The notes below the pieces were generated by a model. That model was given only the letters and a program-made list of their open reading frames with translations. It had not been told where the DNA came from and did not search any database. A DNA stretch of 64,000 bases from Betaproteobacteria bacterium (GTDB taxonomy: Bacteria; Pseudomonadota; Gammaproteobacteria; Burkholderiales; SG8-39): the NCBI GenBank assembly GCA_016713125.1, contig JADJPT010000010.1, forward strand, positions 1 to 64,000, written 5' to 3'. The stretch's first letter is position 1. Each line of letters opens with the position of its first letter. Shown here one piece after another: positions 39,306 to 49,094 of the stretch. A program made the translations under genes and the position numbers.

Positions 39306-39695
39306 ATGGACCCAAGCAACATCCGCTTCCTGGTGGTCGACGATTTCTCGACGATGCGCCGCATCGTGAGGAACCTGCTGAAGGAGATCGGCCACACCAA
39401 CGTCGAGGAGGCCGAAGACGGCCAGATCGCGCTCAACAAGCTGAAATCGGCCGAGTTCGATTTCGTGGTCTCCGACCTGAACATGCCGAACATGAACGGC
39501 TTCGAGCTGTTGCGCCAGATCCGCGCCGACGCCGGATTGAAATCGTTGCCGGTGCTGCTGGTGACCGCCGAGGCGAAGAAGGAGGATATCGTCACGGCCG
39601 CGCAGATCGGCGCCTCCGGCTATATCGTCAAGCCCTTCACCAAGGCCACGCTCGAAGAGAAACTGGGCAAGATCCTCGCGAAAGTGGCTGCCTGA
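39306..39695 (+). CDS. cheY: Chemotaxis response regulator CheY
   Basis: A 129-residue single receiver domain. [20 protein letters not shown] has the acidic pair, [20 protein letters not shown] the phosphorylated aspartate, [20 protein letters not shown] the switch threonine, and VKPFT the conserved lysine. Phosphorylated by CheA, it binds FliM. cheZ follows one base later. Confidence 0.97.
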   Translation: MDPSNIRFLVVDDFSTMRRIVRNLLKEIGHTNVEEAEDGQIALNKLKSAEFDFVVSDLNMPNMNGFELLRQIRADAGLKSLPVLLVTAEAKKEDIVTAAQIGASGYIVKPFTKATLEEKLGKILAKVAA

Positions 39696-39696
39696 A

Positions 39697-40487
39697 ATGG
39701 GTGCCGTCGCCGAAATCGACGATCTCGAGGCCCTGTTCGATCAGGTGGCCGCGAGCAGCGCGGCCGAGCGCCAGGAAGCGTCCGCTCCCATCGCCGCTCC
39801 CATCGCCGCCCCACCGTCGCTCCCGTTCCCGCCCCGGTTGCCGCGGGCGATCTCGCCGTCGCCGTGACGCCGGGCGAATCGGCCGACATGTTCAACCGCG
39901 TCGGGCACCTGACGCGCACGCTGCACGACGCGCTGCGCCAGCTGGGCTACGACCGCAACCTCGAGTGCGCGGCCGCCAACCTGCCGGATGCGCGCGATCG
40001 CCTGAACTACATCGCCGAGCTGACCGGCAAGGCCGCCGAGCGCGCGCTGACCGCCGTGGAGCGCGGCCAGAGCCTGCAACAGTCGCTGGCGGCGGATGCC
40101 GCGCGCCTGGGCGGTGATTGGGAGCGCCTGTACGCAGGCCAGCTCTCGGTCGAGGAGTTCAAGCGCCTGGCCGGCGAGACGCGTGACTACCTTGCGGCGA
40201 CGCCGAAGCGCGCCGACCAGACGCGCGCCGAACTGCACGAGATCATGATGGCGCAGGACTTTCACGACCTCACCGGGCAGGTGATCAACCGCGTGGTGAG
40301 CCTGGCGCAGAACCTCGAGACACAGCTGGTCACGCTGCTGATCGAGTCGAGCGCCGAGGCGGTGCCCGCCAGCGATGATTGCACCGGGGAGTGGCTGACC
40401 GGGCCGGCGATCAACGCCGAGTCGCGCAACGACGTGGTCTCCAGCCAGAGCCAGGTGGACGATCTCCTGGAGAGCCTCGGCTTCTGA
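39697..40487 (+). CDS. cheZ: CheY phosphatase CheZ, with one apparent frameshift
   Basis: From ATG 39697 the protein starts MGAVAEIDDLEALFDQVAAS. In the run of four C at 39809-39812 one base seems missing. The next frame continues TVAPVPAPVAAGDLAVAVTP and gives the CheZ body, with AQDFHDLTGQVINRV, holding the aspartate and glutamine needed for CheY-P dephosphorylation, and the C-terminal CheY-binding tail QVDDLLESLGF. About 263 residues. Without the repair, a 207-residue product could still start from GTG 39864 and keep the catalytic part, so the gene may be functional either way. Confidence 0.92.
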
Positions 40488-40494
40488 GGATGGA

Positions 40495-42297
40495 ATGATG
40501 AGCGGACTCGCGGACATGCAGGAACTGCTCGGCGATTTTCTCGCCGAGGCGGGCGATCTGCTCGACGACGTCGATCGCAGGCTGGTCGAGCTGGAGAAAA
40601 GCCCGCAGGATGCGGAGCTGCTGAACACGGTGTTCCGCGGCTTTCACACGATCAAGGGCGGCGCGGGATTCCTCGATGCGTCGGCCCTGGTCGACCTGTG
40701 CCATCGCACGGAGAACCTGTTCGACCGGCTGCGCAGCGGGAAGATGGCGCTGAGCGCCGAACTGATGGACACCATCCTGGCCGCCACCGGCGAAGTGCGC
40801 CGCATGTTCGGCGAGATGTCCGGCGGGGCCATGCCCGCTCCGGCCGAACAGGGCATCCTCGATGCGCTGGCCGCGGCACTGGAGGGGCGCGCACCGGTCG
40901 CCCAGCCTGCGGCCACGGCCACGGCCGCGGTCGCGGCGCCGCGCTCCGTTGCGGGCGCGGCCGGGCAGCCTGCGACCGAGGGCAGCCCCGGCGGGTTGGA
41001 CTGGCAGAAGCTCTACGAAGCCCTGGTGCCGTCCGCCGCCCCGTCCGCCTCCCCGTCCGCCCCCGACCCGGCGGCCGGCGCGATCGCCACGGCCCGGCCG
41101 GCGCCTGCGGCCAAGCCCCCGACCCCGCCTCCGGTCGAGAATTCGATCCGTATCGACACCGCACGCTTCGACCAGATCCTCAACCTGTCGGGGGAGATCG
41201 GCCTGACCAAGAACCGCATCGCCTGCCTGCGCAGCGCGCTGCTGCAGGGCGGCGCCCCGGATGCGCTCAAGCAGCTCGACCAGACCGTCAATCTGCTCGA
41301 CATGCTGGTCGGCGACCTGCAGAACTCGGTGATGAAGGCGCGCATGCAGCCGGTGGACCGCGTGTTCCAGAAGTACAACCGCCTGGCACGCGATGTGGCG
41401 CGCCAGATCGGCAAGGAAGCCGAACTGGAGATCGATTGCGGCGGCACCGAGGTCGACAAGACCATCCTCGACGCGCTGAACGATCCGCTGGTGCATCTGG
41501 TGCGCAATGCCGTGGACCACGGCATCGAGAAGCCGGACGAGCGCGAGGCGGCCGGCAAGCCGCGCAAGGCCACCATACGGCTGGCGGCGCGCCAGGACGG
41601 CGACCACATCCTGATCGAAGTCGCCGACGACGGTCGCGGCATGCGTCCGGAGACGATCCGCAACAAGGCGGTGGAGAAGGGGCTGATCGGCGCAGAAGAG
41701 GCGGCGATGCTCGACGACAAGGCGAGCCTTGCGTTGATCTTCCTGCCCGGCTTTTCCACCAAAGAGGCGATATCCGACCTGTCCGGCCGCGGTGTGGGCA
41801 TGGATGTGGTGAAGACCAACATCAACAAGCTCAAGGGCCGCATCGACATCGTCTCCGAGATCGGGCGCGGCTCGCGCTTCGTGATCTCGTTGCCGCTCAC
41901 GCTGGCCATCCTGCCGGTGCTGATGCTCGGGGTGTGCGGCCAGCGCTACGCGGTGCCGCTGGCAGCCGTTCGCGAAGTGCTCAGCGCCGATCCGGAGCGC
42001 ATGCGTTCGGTGTCGGGCCGCCCGGCCATGATGGTGCACGGCGCGGCGCTGCCGCTGCTCGACCTGGCCGAACCGCTGGCACGCGAGCGCAGCGCGCCGT
42101 GCAGCGTGGCGGTGATCACGCAGATCGGCGAGCAGATGGTCGCGCTGGGCGCCGATGCCTGCTACGGGCAGGACGAAGTGATGCTCAAGCCCCTCGAGGG
42201 ATTCAAGCCGCGCGGCGTGGCCGGGGCCACGCTGGCCGGCGACGGCAGCCTGGTGGTGGTGCTGGACCTGAACGAACTGCTCGGCGAAGTCCGTTAA
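40495..42297 (+). CDS. cheA: Chemotaxis histidine kinase CheA
   Basis: A 600-residue kinase. The Hpt domain has the phospho-accepting histidine at about 51 in [12 protein letters not shown] proline/alanine-rich linker (about 130-215) replaces a recognisable P2 domain. P3 has [19 protein letters not shown]. The ATPase domain has [20 protein letters not shown] (N box), VADDGRGM (G1) and [20 protein letters not shown] (G2). The CheW-like P5 domain is at the C-terminus. A second ATG three bases in is an equal start. It is seven bases after cheZ. Confidence 0.96.
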   Translation: MMSGLADMQELLGDFLAEAGDLLDDVDRRLVELEKSPQDAELLNTVFRGFHTIKGGAGFLDASALVDLCHRTENLFDRLRSGKMALSAELMDTILAATGEVRRMFGEMSGGAMPAPAEQGILDALAAALEGRAPVAQPAATATAAVAAPRSVAGAAGQPATEGSPGGLDWQKLYEALVPSAAPSASPSAPDPAAGAIATARPAPAAKPPTPPPVENSIRIDTARFDQILNLSGEIGLTKNRIACLRSALLQGGAPDALKQLDQTVNLLDMLVGDLQNSVMKARMQPVDRVFQKYNRLARDVARQIGKEAELEIDCGGTEVDKTILDALNDPLVHLVRNAVDHGIEKPDEREAAGKPRKATIRLAARQDGDHILIEVADDGRGMRPETIRNKAVEKGLIGAEEAAMLDDKASLALIFLPGFSTKEAISDLSGRGVGMDVVKTNINKLKGRIDIVSEIGRGSRFVISLPLTLAILPVLMLGVCGQRYAVPLAAVREVLSADPERMRSVSGRPAMMVHGAALPLLDLAEPLARERSAPCSVAVITQIGEQMVALGADACYGQDEVMLKPLEGFKPRGVAGATLAGDGSLVVVLDLNELLGEVR

Positions 42298-42349
42298 CCC
42301 GCCGAGTGAACCGACTTGCAACGAACCGAATGCCAGTAAGGAGAACGAC

Positions 42350-43972
42350 ATGACAGCCAAGGGTACGCATCACGCAATCACGGCCTACGCGGCGGCGGCA
42401 TGCGCCGCGCTGGCGCTCACCGCCGTCGTCGGCACCGCCGGCCTGGTGCTGCAGGAGCAACGGACCGCCGAAGCGGTGGTACGCGGCGAATCTTCGCTCG
42501 CCACGCTGCAGTCGCTGGCCGCCGTGCGCGAGCGCATGCAGGCGCAGTCGCAGGCGTGGCAGGCGGCGCTGGCCGGCGAGCCGGCGGCACGCGAGCGTGC
42601 GCTCGAGCAGTTCGACACCCACGGGGTGCTGGTACAGTCGGCGATCGCGCAGTTGCGCGACCGCGACGGCCTGCGCGATGCGCAGGCGCTGGCCGCGGCG
42701 CACAAGGAATGGACCCAGGCCCTGTCGGTCAAGCAGGCACGCGGCGAGGCCGATCCGGACGCGGCGCACAGTCAGGAGCAGGCGTTGCTCGGGCGCGTGG
42801 ATCGCCTGACCGGTGGTCTGCGCGACGCACGCAAGCGCGCCGTGGAACTGGCCGCGGCGGAGCGGCGCAGCGGCCTGTGGATCGCTGGCGGTGCGCTGTT
42901 TCTGCTGGCCGTGGGCGGCATTGCGCTGCTGGCCGGCTACGGCCGGCGCCTGGTCGTTGCGGCACAGGGTGCGTTCGGCGCAACGCCGGCGCAGCTGGTC
43001 GAGGCGGCGCGTCGCCTGGCGGTCGGCGATCTGTCGGCCGCCGAAGCCCTGCCGGCCGCCGAACCCGGCAGCCTGGCGGCCTCCCTCAAGGCGGTGGCCC
43101 AGGGCCTGCGCAGCACTGGCGAGGAATTGCGCGGCAACGCGCATCGCCTGTCGGCGGCGGCGGCCGAACTGGCTGCGGCCAGCGCGCAGATCGCATCCGA
43201 CGCCAGCGAGCAGAGCGCCGCGGCGGCGGCGATGGCGTCCACGGTGGGCCAGATGAGCGCCAGCATCACGCAGGTGACCGAGCATTCGCACACGGCGCTG
43301 CGCATCTCGCGTGAATCCGGCGAACTCTCGGATCACGCCAGCGGCGTGGTGGCCAGCGCTTCCGGCGAGCTGGAGAGCGTGGCGGAATCCGGCCGCGAAC
43401 TGACCGAGATCATGCAGGCTCTGGGGCAGCGCTCCGGGCAGATATCGACCATCGTCAATGTGATCCAGGAGATCGCCGGCCAGACCAACCTGCTGGCGCT
43501 GAATGCCGCAATCGAGGCGGCGCGCGCCGGCGAGCAGGGGCGCGGCTTCTCGGTGGTGGCAGACGAGGTCCGCAAACTGGCCGATCGCACCACCGAATCG
43601 ACGCGCGAGATCGCCGCGATGATCAAGGCCATACAGGAAGGCACCGGCCAGGCGGTGGACCGCATGGAGAAGTGGGGCCTGCGCGTCAGCGACGGCGTGG
43701 CCAAGGCCCACGGCGCCGGCGAATGCATGCAGAAGATCCGCGTCGGCGCCAATGAAGTGGTGCAGGCGGTGGATCGGGTGTCCGGCGTGCTGGCCGAGCA
43801 GTCCGGCGCCTCGGGGCAGATCGCCGCGGCGGTGGAGCGCATCTCGGCAATGTCGCACCAGGGCGTGCAGGCGGTCGGCGCGGTCGGCGGCGCGGCGCAG
43901 GCCGTGCAGCAACTGGCGCACTCGCTGAACGCGCTGGCGACCCGCCTGCAACCGGACCCGGCGCACGCCTGA
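42350..43972 (+). CDS. Methyl-accepting chemotaxis protein
   Basis: A 540-residue receptor with membrane helices at about 9-33 and 175-197. Between them is a periplasmic domain of about 140 residues rich in alanine and glutamine, predicted helical. The signalling hairpin tip is clear: [20 protein letters not shown] with [20 protein letters not shown]. No pentapeptide tether is present at the C-terminus (QPDPAHA). The ligand is unknown. It is the last gene after cheA, and AAGGAG precedes its ATG. Confidence 0.93.
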   Translation: MTAKGTHHAITAYAAAACAALALTAVVGTAGLVLQEQRTAEAVVRGESSLATLQSLAAVRERMQAQSQAWQAALAGEPAARERALEQFDTHGVLVQSAIAQLRDRDGLRDAQALAAAHKEWTQALSVKQARGEADPDAAHSQEQALLGRVDRLTGGLRDARKRAVELAAAERRSGLWIAGGALFLLAVGGIALLAGYGRRLVVAAQGAFGATPAQLVEAARRLAVGDLSAAEALPAAEPGSLAASLKAVAQGLRSTGEELRGNAHRLSAAAAELAAASAQIASDASEQSAAAAAMASTVGQMSASITQVTEHSHTALRISRESGELSDHASGVVASASGELESVAESGRELTEIMQALGQRSGQISTIVNVIQEIAGQTNLLALNAAIEAARAGEQGRGFSVVADEVRKLADRTTESTREIAAMIKAIQEGTGQAVDRMEKWGLRVSDGVAKAHGAGECMQKIRVGANEVVQAVDRVSGVLAEQSGASGQIAAAVERISAMSHQGVQAVGAVGGAAQAVQQLAHSLNALATRLQPDPAHA

Positions 43973-43980
43973 TACCGGAA

Positions 43981-44055
43981 AAGTTCGACTTTACTTTCAC
44001 GAAATCCGCTCCTGGAGCGGATTTCGTGTCAACTCACTTGCCTTAAACGGCAAGT
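43981..44055 (+). repeat. Dispersed double-hairpin repeat, copy C (best preserved)
   Basis: It has AAGTTCGACTTT, then a long perfect palindrome (43998-44028, stem CACGAAATCCGCTCC around one T), then ACTTGCC/GGCAAGT around TTAAAC (44036-44055). It lies between the convergent ends of the receptor gene and a small acidic-protein gene, where it could end transcription from both sides. Confidence 0.65.
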
Positions 44056-44081
44056 CATACGGATGCCGGACCGGCCCGGAA

Positions 44082-44258
44082 CTATTCCGGGTCGTCCAGA
44101 TCGCCGGGCTCGCCGCCGTCCCAGCCCTGGCCGAGCTGGAAGTCGTCGTCGGCGTCGTCGTCCCAGTTTCCGCCGCCGTTGGCCAGCGACTCGAACATGC
44201 GCGGCTCGAAGGCCGGTTCATCCATCGCCACGTACTGCGTCCAGGTCATTGCGCTCAT
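44082..44258 (-). CDS. Small acidic protein, unknown
   Basis: A 58-residue frame starting MSAMTWTQYVAMDEPAFEPR, with GGAGAG at good distance upstream, and ending with a very acidic tail (NWDDDADDDFQLGQGWDGGE, then PGDLDDPE). No family is recognised. The strong ribosome site, the coherent composition and its place between the receptor gene and flhB support a real gene. An overlapping minus frame through the same region is a shadow. It may be a motility accessory factor, but nothing shows this directly. Confidence 0.6.
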   Translation of the reverse strand: MSAMTWTQYVAMDEPAFEPRMFESLANGGGNWDDDADDDFQLGQGWDGGEPGDLDDPE

Positions 44259-44414
44259 GTGCCTCTCCTAGGTTGGTGTTGCACGGCGCCAATGTAGGAC
44301 GCCAGGCGCATCGGCCAGGCGAGGAATAGAGCCGGAATTCGGGTCCAGTTTGCGCCGCCGGAGGGCGCATCGGCGGCGGCTTCGCGGGGCCGGCACGCGG
44401 ATATCGCGCGGCTG

Positions 44415-44477
44415 GCGAATTGGGCCCTAATTCCGCGTCTGTTTGAGGCAATGCTCCCCCGTCCCGGCGCGAATAAT
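44415..44477 (+). promoter_or_regulatory. Putative FlhDC box and -10 element for flhB
   Basis: GCGAATTGGGC (44415-44425), 11 bases, GTCTGTTTGAGG (44437-44448), then AATAAT (44472-44477) 23 bases further. The second half-site is the weakest of the four. The flhB start is at 44504. Confidence 0.5.
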
Positions 44478-44503
44478 CCGCCATCACCCAAGGACGACAG
44501 GAC

Positions 44504-45679
44504 ATGGCTGAAGGAAACGACCAGGAACGCACACTGCCCGCCACTCAGCGGCGCCTCGAGCAGGCGCGCGAAGAGGGGCAGATTGCGCGTTCCCGCGAAC
44601 TGACCACCGCGCTGCTGATGCTGGCCGCGGCGGCTTCCCTGTTGTGGGGCGGCGCCGCCCTGGGCGGCTGGTTCGCCTCCTTCCTGCGTCGCGGCCTCAC
44701 ATTGGACCGGTCCGCGGCGTTCAATATGCCGCAGGCGCTGGAGCGCGCCGGCCTGCTGGCCTTCGACGCCTTCGCGGTGGTGCTGCCGGCACTGGGCGTG
44801 CTGGCCGCCGTTGCGCTTTGCGCGCCGCTCATGCTGGGTGGCTGGCTGTTCACGACCAAGCCTCTGGCGCCCGACTTCTCGCGCCTGTCGCCGGCGCGCT
44901 GGGCCAAGCAGCTGTTCTCGCTTCACGGCGCAGCCGAACTGACCAAGGCACTGGGCAAGGCGGGACTGATCACCGCCGCCGCGTTGCTGCTCATCTGGTA
45001 CAACCGCGAGGATCTCGCGCTGCTGCTGGTGGCCGATGCCGGGGATGCCATCCCGCATGCCGCGCGGCTGATCGGCGCAGGCTTCCTCGCCGCCGCCGCC
45101 GCCATGCTGCTGATCGCCGCCATCGACGTGCCCTCGCAACTCTGGCAGCACCACAAGGGCCTGCGCATGAGCGCAGAGGAAGTGCGCCGCGAGATGAAGG
45201 AAACCGAGGGCGATCCGCACGTCAAACAGCGCATCCGCAGCCAGCAACGCGAGATGTCGCGCCGGCGCATGATGTCCGAGGTGCCCAAGGCCGACGTGGT
45301 GGTGACCAACCCCACGCACTACGCCGTGGCACTGGCCTGGGACGAGAACTCGATGCGCGCCCCGCGCGTGCTGGCCAAAGGCAGCGACCTGGTGGCCGCG
45401 CGCATCCGTGAACTGGCCGCCGAGCATGGCGTGCCGCTGCTCGAGGCGCCGCCGCTGGCGCGCGCCCTGCACAAGCACGCCGAGATCGGCGAGGAGATCC
45501 CCGCCGCGCTGTACAACGCCGTGGCGCAGGTGCTGGCCTGGGTGTACGGCCTGCGCGCCTGCCGCGCTGCCGGACGTCCGCAGCCGCTCGAGCCCGATGA
45601 CCTGCAGGTGCCCGAGGCACTGGATCCGCATGCGGTGAACGCCACGGTTGCGGCCGGCGCCGCCGGAGCCGCGGCATGA
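44504..45679 (+). CDS. flhB: Flagellar export switch protein FlhB
   Basis: A 391-residue export-gate protein. ERTLPATQRRLEQAREEGQI begins the conserved N-terminus, four membrane helices follow, and the self-cleaving NPTH sits in DVVVTNPTHYAVALAWDENS at about residue 265. After KHAEIGEEIPAALYNAVAQV there is an alanine/proline-rich tail. Cleavage at NPTH allows the hook-to-filament export switch together with FliK. It overlaps flhA by four bases. Confidence 0.97.
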   Translation: MAEGNDQERTLPATQRRLEQAREEGQIARSRELTTALLMLAAAASLLWGGAALGGWFASFLRRGLTLDRSAAFNMPQALERAGLLAFDAFAVVLPALGVLAAVALCAPLMLGGWLFTTKPLAPDFSRLSPARWAKQLFSLHGAAELTKALGKAGLITAAALLLIWYNREDLALLLVADAGDAIPHAARLIGAGFLAAAAAMLLIAAIDVPSQLWQHHKGLRMSAEEVRREMKETEGDPHVKQRIRSQQREMSRRRMMSEVPKADVVVTNPTHYAVALAWDENSMRAPRVLAKGSDLVAARIRELAAEHGVPLLEAPPLARALHKHAEIGEEIPAALYNAVAQVLAWVYGLRACRAAGRPQPLEPDDLQVPEALDPHAVNATVAAGAAGAAA

Positions 45680-47778
45680 GCGTGGACGCCAGCACCGCCG
45701 CCGGCGGCATCGCCGGCATGTCGGGCCGCCAGCTGACCGCGCTGGCCGCGCCGCTGCTCATCGTCATGATCCTGGCGATGATGGTGCTGCCGCTGCCGGC
45801 CATCCTGCTCGATCTGCTGTTCACCTTCAACATCGCGCTGTCCATGCTGGTGCTGCTGGCGGCCATGAACACCTCGCGGCCGCTGGAGTTCTCGGTGTTC
45901 CCGACCGTGCTCCTGCTGACGACTCTGCTGCGCCTGTCGCTCAACGTGGCCTCGACGCGCGTGGTGCTGATGCACGGCCACACCGGGCCGGATGCGGCCG
46001 GCAAGGTCATCGAGGCCTTCGGCCACTTCCTGGTCGGCGGCAACTACGCGGTCGGCATCGTGGTGTTCGTGATCCTGGTGGTGATCAACTTCGTGGTCAT
46101 CACCAAGGGCGCCGGGCGCATCTCCGAAGTCAGCGCGCGCTTCGCCCTGGACGCCATGCCGGGCAAGCAGATGGCGATCGACGCCGACCTTAACGCCGGG
46201 TTGATCGGCGAGCAGGAGGCGCGCCGCCGCAGGAAGGAAGTCGGCCAGGAGGCCGAGTTCTACGGCTCCATGGACGGCGCCTCCAAGTTCGTGCGCGGCG
46301 ACGCCATCGCCGGCATCCTGATCCTGTTCATCAACATCATCGGCGGCCTGATCATCGGCGTGGCCCAGCACAACCTGAGCTTCGCGCAGTCGGCCAACAA
46401 CTATGTGCTGCTGGCGATCGGCGACGGCCTGGTGGCGCAGATCCCGGCGCTGGTGATTTCGACGGCGGCCGGCCTGATCGTCTCGCGCGTCGGCGACGGC
46501 GAAAACGTCGGCGAGCAGTTGCGCGTGCAGTTGTTCGGCAATGCGCGCGCCATGCTGATCTCCGCGGCCATCATCGGCGCGCTGGGCCTGATCCCGGGCA
46601 TGCCGCACTTCGCCTTCCTGCTGCTGGCCGCGGCCATCGGCGGGCTGGGCTGGTGGCTGCTGCAGAAGACCAGGCAGGAGGCCGTGCCGGCCGCCGCGCC
46701 GGCGGCGGCGCCGCAGAACAGCGAAGCGAGCTGGGAGGACCTGGTGCCGGTGGACGTGCTCGGCTTCGAGGTCGGCTATCGACTGATCCCGCTGGTCGAC
46801 GCCGGCCAGGACGGCGAGCTCCTGCGCCGCATCAAGGCGCTGAGGAAGAAGTTTGCGCAGGAAGTCGGCTTCCTGCCGCCGCCGGTGCACATCCGCGACA
46901 ACCTGGAGCTGCGTCCCAGCGCCTACCGCATCACGCTGAAGGGCGTGGCGATCGGCGAGGGCGAGACGCACGCCGGCAAGTTCCTGGCCATCAATCCGGG
47001 CCGCGCCACCGGCGTGCTGCCCGGTACCGCCACGCGCGAACCGGCCTTCGGCCTGCCGGCGGTGTGGATCGACGAGGCCGCGCGCGAACAGGCGCAGTCC
47101 ATGGGTTTCACGGTGGTGGATGCCGGCACGGTGGCCGCCACGCATCTTTCGCAGGTTCTGCAGACGCACGCAGCGGCGCTGCTGGGTCGCAGCGAGGTGC
47201 AGAGCCTGATCGATCATGCCAACAAGCTCTATCCCAAGCTGCTCGAAGACGTGGTGCCCAAGGCGGTGTCGGTGCCCACGCTGCAGCGCGTGCTGCAGGC
47301 CCTGCTCGACGAGAGCGTGCCGATCCGCGACCTGCGTTCGATCATTGAGGCGCTGGCCGAACTGGCGCCGCGCACCCAGGATGCCAACGAACTGGCCGCG
47401 GGCGTGCGCGTGGCGCTGGGTCGCGCCATCGTGCAGCAGGTGTTCGGCCAGTCGCCCGAACTGCCGGTGATCGCGCTGGACCCCGAACTCGAACGCGTGC
47501 TGACGCAGGCCTTCGTCGGCGTGCCCAACGCCAACGGCGGCGAGCCCGCGGCGCTGGAACCCGGCCTGGCCGAGACCGTGCTGCGCGAGACGGCCAATGC
47601 CGCGCGCCATCAGGAAACCCTGGGCCAGCCGCAGGCGCTGCTGGTGCCCGATCGCCTGCGCGGTCCGCTGGCGCGCATGTTGCGCCGCGTGCTGCCCCAG
47701 CTGCGCGTGCTGGCGCACGCCGAAATCCCTGATTCCCGAACCATCCGTGTCAGTTCCATCGTCGGAGCCAGATCATGA
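45676..47778 (+). CDS. flhA: Flagellar export protein FlhA
   Basis: A 700-residue export-gate protein with eight membrane helices and a large cytosolic domain that forms a nonameric docking ring. The FHIPEP-family region is visible as TTLLRLSLNVASTRVVLMHG, VITKGAGRISEVSARFALDA and MPGKQMAIDADLNAGLI. The C-terminal domain includes LQRVLQALLDESVPIRDLRS and LGQPQALLVPDRLRGPLARM. It is between flhB and flhF with four-base overlaps on both sides. Confidence 0.98.
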   Translation: MSVDASTAAGGIAGMSGRQLTALAAPLLIVMILAMMVLPLPAILLDLLFTFNIALSMLVLLAAMNTSRPLEFSVFPTVLLLTTLLRLSLNVASTRVVLMHGHTGPDAAGKVIEAFGHFLVGGNYAVGIVVFVILVVINFVVITKGAGRISEVSARFALDAMPGKQMAIDADLNAGLIGEQEARRRRKEVGQEAEFYGSMDGASKFVRGDAIAGILILFINIIGGLIIGVAQHNLSFAQSANNYVLLAIGDGLVAQIPALVISTAAGLIVSRVGDGENVGEQLRVQLFGNARAMLISAAIIGALGLIPGMPHFAFLLLAAAIGGLGWWLLQKTRQEAVPAAAPAAAPQNSEASWEDLVPVDVLGFEVGYRLIPLVDAGQDGELLRRIKALRKKFAQEVGFLPPPVHIRDNLELRPSAYRITLKGVAIGEGETHAGKFLAINPGRATGVLPGTATREPAFGLPAVWIDEAAREQAQSMGFTVVDAGTVAATHLSQVLQTHAAALLGRSEVQSLIDHANKLYPKLLEDVVPKAVSVPTLQRVLQALLDESVPIRDLRSIIEALAELAPRTQDANELAAGVRVALGRAIVQQVFGQSPELPVIALDPELERVLTQAFVGVPNANGGEPAALEPGLAETVLRETANAARHQETLGQPQALLVPDRLRGPLARMLRRVLPQLRVLAHAEIPDSRTIRVSSIVGARS

Positions 47779-49094
47779 AAGTGAAGCGTTACGTCGCCCC
47801 CAGTTCTCGCGAGGCCATGGCCCAGGTCAAGAAGGAACTCGGCCCCGATGCCGTGATCCTGTCCAACCGCGCGGCCCCCGGCGGCGTGGAGATCCTCGCC
47901 CTGGCACAGGACGATGTGGCCGGCCTGGTGGCTACGCCCGCGCCGCGCCCGGGGCTGGAGGAGCGCGCGCAGCGCGAGCGCCTGCAGCAGCAGCGCAACC
48001 CGGTGCCGCGCGTCCTCGATCAGGAGGCCAGCGCGGCGCTGCCGCTCAAGCAGTTCGCCGCGCGCGTGGAATCCGGCACCGTGTACGGCGGCGCACCCGC
48101 ATCGCCGGCGCGGCGGGCGGCGGTTCAGGCTGCGACCGTGAACAAGCCCGCGGCGGGCGGCGATGACGTCGACCTGCGCGGCGAACTGCAGGCCATGCGC
48201 CGCCTGGTCGAGCGGCAGTTCGCCAGCTTCGCCTGGGGCGAGGAGGCGCGCCGCCACCCGTTGCGCGCACAACTGATGCGTGAACTGCTGGCCGCCGGAT
48301 TTTCCGCGCCGCTGGGCCGCAAGGTGTCCGGCGGGCTGCCCGACGATTTCAGCGAGGTGCAGGCCCGCCAGTGGCTCAAGTCGGTGCTGGCGAGGAATCT
48401 GCTGTGCGCCGGCGGCTCGGACAACCTGGTGGAGCGGGGCGGGGTGTACGCCCTGGTCGGCCCGACCGGGGTGGGCAAGACCACCACGGTGGCCAAGCTG
48501 GCCGCGCGCTGCGTGGTGCGCTTCGGCGCGCAGAAGCTCGCGCTGATCACCACCGACAGTTACCGGATCGGCGCACAGGACCAGTTGCGCATCTATGCCA
48601 AGATCCTCGGCGTCGCCGTGCACACGGTGGACGATGCCACCGGCCTGGACCACGCGCTGCGCTCGCTGTCGGACAAGCATCTGGTGCTGATCGACACGGT
48701 GGGCATGGGCCAGCGCGACACGCGCGTTGCGGAGCAGCTGGCGATGTTCGGCGAGCGTCGCGTGAACCGCATCCTGATGCTGAACGCCACCAGCCAGATG
48801 GAGACGCTGGAGGACGTGGTGCGCGCCTACCAGGGCACCCACGGTCACGGCCTGGCCGGCGCTATCATCACCAAGCTGGACGAGTCGCGTCGCCCGGGCA
48901 GCGCGCTCGACGTGGTCATGCGTCACAAGCTGAAGCTGGCCTTCGTGACCGACGGCCAGCGCGTGCCCGAGGATATCCGCCCGCCGGTGGCCGCGGAGCT
49001 GGTGACTCGCGCGCTGGAAGGCGCCGGCGAGTCGCCGTTCGCGCTTGAGGATGCCGAGCTGATGCTGTTGACCGCAGCGGCGGCCCATGGCTGA
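47775..49094 (+). CDS. flhF: Flagellar placement GTPase FlhF
   Basis: A 439-residue SRP-type GTPase that marks the site of flagellum assembly, usually a pole. The N-terminus MKVKRYVAPSSREAMAQVKK is characteristic. After a disordered B region, the N and G domains follow, with P-loop VGPTGVGKTTTVAKLAARCV, ITTDSYRIGAQDQLRIYAKI and VLIDTVGMGQRD. KLDESRRPGSALDVVMRHKL is the late G-domain part. It overlaps flhG by eight bases. Confidence 0.96.
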   Translation: MKVKRYVAPSSREAMAQVKKELGPDAVILSNRAAPGGVEILALAQDDVAGLVATPAPRPGLEERAQRERLQQQRNPVPRVLDQEASAALPLKQFAARVESGTVYGGAPASPARRAAVQAATVNKPAAGGDDVDLRGELQAMRRLVERQFASFAWGEEARRHPLRAQLMRELLAAGFSAPLGRKVSGGLPDDFSEVQARQWLKSVLARNLLCAGGSDNLVERGGVYALVGPTGVGKTTTVAKLAARCVVRFGAQKLALITTDSYRIGAQDQLRIYAKILGVAVHTVDDATGLDHALRSLSDKHLVLIDTVGMGQRDTRVAEQLAMFGERRVNRILMLNATSQMETLEDVVRAYQGTHGHGLAGAIITKLDESRRPGSALDVVMRHKLKLAFVTDGQRVPEDIRPPVAAELVTRALEGAGESPFALEDAELMLLTAAAAHG

